From NCBI GenBank assembly GCA_900548485.1, contig URKL01000102.1, positions 1-6,801 on the forward strand: a stretch of DNA of 6,801 nt, written 5' to 3'. Within the stretch, counting starts at the first letter, position 1, and each line of letters opens with the position of its first letter. Below are positions 5,933 to 6,801 of the stretch, piece after piece. Made by a program: the position numbers and the translations under genes. The notes under the pieces are model-generated. The model searched no databases. It saw nothing but the letters and a program-made list of their open reading frames with translations, and had not been told where the DNA came from. This DNA is from an uncultured Succinatimonas sp. GTDB taxonomy: Bacteria; Pseudomonadota; Gammaproteobacteria; Enterobacterales; Succinivibrionaceae.

Positions 5933-6801
5933 ACTTTCAATATTAGCCTTGTGTCTTTTAAGTCCACAAATCTTTGCATCTACCCAAGAAGATCTTAATG
6001 CAGAGAATTTATTAAATAATCTTTGTCAGGATTTTTTAGCAGGGGCAAATCTTTATATCGAACCACTAAAACAAGCTGCTTCTCGTCTTTTTTGGTCACT
6101 ATTAGGAATTTCAGTAGTCTTAGCTGGTATAAATTTTGCAATTAAAAATGAAGATATTCCTTCTTTTTTAGCTTTTTTTGTCAAACTTTGCCTAAATGCA
6201 GGAATATTTTTATTCCTACTTGATAATGGTAATGAAATTGGTATAAGTATTGTTGATTCTTTAACATCTATCACTAATACCAAAAATCAGGGGCCATCTG
6301 AGCTTTTAGATCTAAGTTACAATACCTTCAATCAACTCCTCATAGCAGTAAAAAATAGCGACACTTCGCTTATTTTTACAACCCTTATGTACCTATCTTG
6401 CTATGTGTACCTAGTTTTAATGTTTTTACTAGTTATTGATTACACCATAACCTATGTCAGCGCTTATATGCTGTGTATCTTAGGAACATTTGCTCTAGGT
6501 TTTGGTGCTTTTGATTACACAAAAGATATTGCCCTTGGGGTTTTACGACAGGTAATTTATTTTGCTCTACGCTTAATGACAATGATTATGATTTGTAATA
6601 CCGGAGCTGTAATTTTAGAAAACTTAAGTACTAAAATTTCGTCAATAAAAAATCTTAATATTAATGATTTTAATATTATTATTTTTACAACAATCTTCGT
6701 TTTTATATTATCAAAAAAAATTCCTCATCTAATCGGCAGTTTAGTACGCGGATATTTCAGCAAGTCGAATATCGAGTACATGGACGAAAAAGGGTACCAG
6801 T
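5922..6801 (+). CDS. trbL: TrbL, VirB6-family polytopic inner-membrane channel protein, 3' truncated by the window end
   Basis: TrbL is the VirB6-like multispanning inner-membrane protein through which DNA is thought to pass. The frame is open for 293 codons and runs off the window without a stop. It begins with a signal-peptide-like segment (MLIKLSILALCLLSPQIFA), then a family-like stretch with ASRLFWSLLGIS. About six membrane segments follow, near residues 56-74, 82-100, 150-172, 178-197, 205-230 and 250-263. The most diagnostic text is LGTFALGFGAFDYTKDIALG (187-206) followed by RLMTMIMI, matching the LGFGGSRWTxDMA-type core of TrbL proteins. ATG 5922 overlaps the trbJ end by 11 bases and has a weak GGA five bases before it. 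ATG 5916 in the same frame is the other possible start, and an in-frame TAA at 5907-5909 excludes anything further upstream. Codon use changes sharply from residue 279 onward. Coding bases from about 6640 to 6720 are extremely AT-rich. Confidence 0.9.
   Translation, partial: MLIKLSILALCLLSPQIFASTQEDLNAENLLNNLCQDFLAGANLYIEPLKQAASRLFWSLLGISVVLAGINFAIKNEDIPSFLAFFVKLCLNAGIFLFLLDNGNEIGISIVDSLTSITNTKNQGPSELLDLSYNTFNQLLIAVKNSDTSLIFTTLMYLSCYVYLVLMFLLVIDYTITYVSAYMLCILGTFALGFGAFDYTKDIALGVLRQVIYFALRLMTMIMICNTGAVILENLSTKISSIKNLNINDFNIIIFTTIFVFILSKKIPHLIGSLVRGYFSKSNIEYMDEKGYQ

Noticed and set aside
6053..6283. 76-codon open frame on the - strand
   Set aside because: It is antisense to trbL, which is open on the + strand from 5922 to the window end with clear family motifs.
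6640..6720. Very AT-rich stretch with TTAATATT-like repeats as a possible origin or regulatory site
   Set aside because: It stays in frame and encodes an Ile/Asn/Phe-rich membrane segment and its approach, which explains the composition.
1..6801. Frequent GATC sites, many as GATCT
   Set aside because: By eye there are only modestly more than base composition predicts, and most arise from Asp-Leu or Lys/Glu-Asp-Leu codon pairs; there is no clustering that suggests an origin or a methylation switch.

Overview
This window is an uninterrupted, single-strand run of conjugation genes: the mating-pair-formation (type IV secretion, trb/VirB-like) part of a conjugative plasmid or integrative element. 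Six large genes and the tail of a seventh lie head to tail on the + strand in the order (trbD end)-trbE-trbF-trbG-trbI-trbJ-trbL. The largest gap between genes is 9 bases, and three junctions overlap, so there is no non-coding stretch of any length. I see no promoter, terminator, RNA gene, insertion sequence or CRISPR array. Transcription presumably enters from upstream and leaves downstream.

The host is probably a low-GC Gram-negative bacterium. The sequence is about one third GC by eye, with A/T-ending codons preferred, and the genes encode an outer-membrane-spanning core complex (TrbG, TrbI) and Sec signal peptides. A low-GC Campylobacterota or Gammaproteobacteria host would fit, but the sequence alone does not settle it.

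The parts form one machine. TrbE (VirB4) is the inner-membrane ATPase. TrbF (VirB8) and TrbL (VirB6) are inner-membrane platform and channel parts. TrbG (VirB9) and TrbI (VirB10) form the core complex from inner to outer membrane. TrbJ (VirB5) is a periplasmic or pilus-tip component. TrbB (VirB11), TrbC (pilin) and most of TrbD (VirB3) would be expected upstream of the window.

The order E-F-G-I-J-L is that of plasmid RP4 (E-F-G-H-I-J-K-L), not the Ti-plasmid order in which J-K-L precede F-G-H-I. Both small genes of the RP4 series, trbH (between G and I) and trbK (between J and L, entry exclusion in RP4), are absent, and the tight junctions leave no room for them.

The main oddities are a sudden switch to GC-ending codons in the last 46 bases of the truncated trbL, a perfect 12-bp inverted repeat inside trbI, a TTG start for trbE fused to the stop of the preceding frame, and a C-terminal cysteine in TrbG with no visible VirB7-like partner. 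I did not find a clearly new biological system; this is a streamlined variant of a known one.
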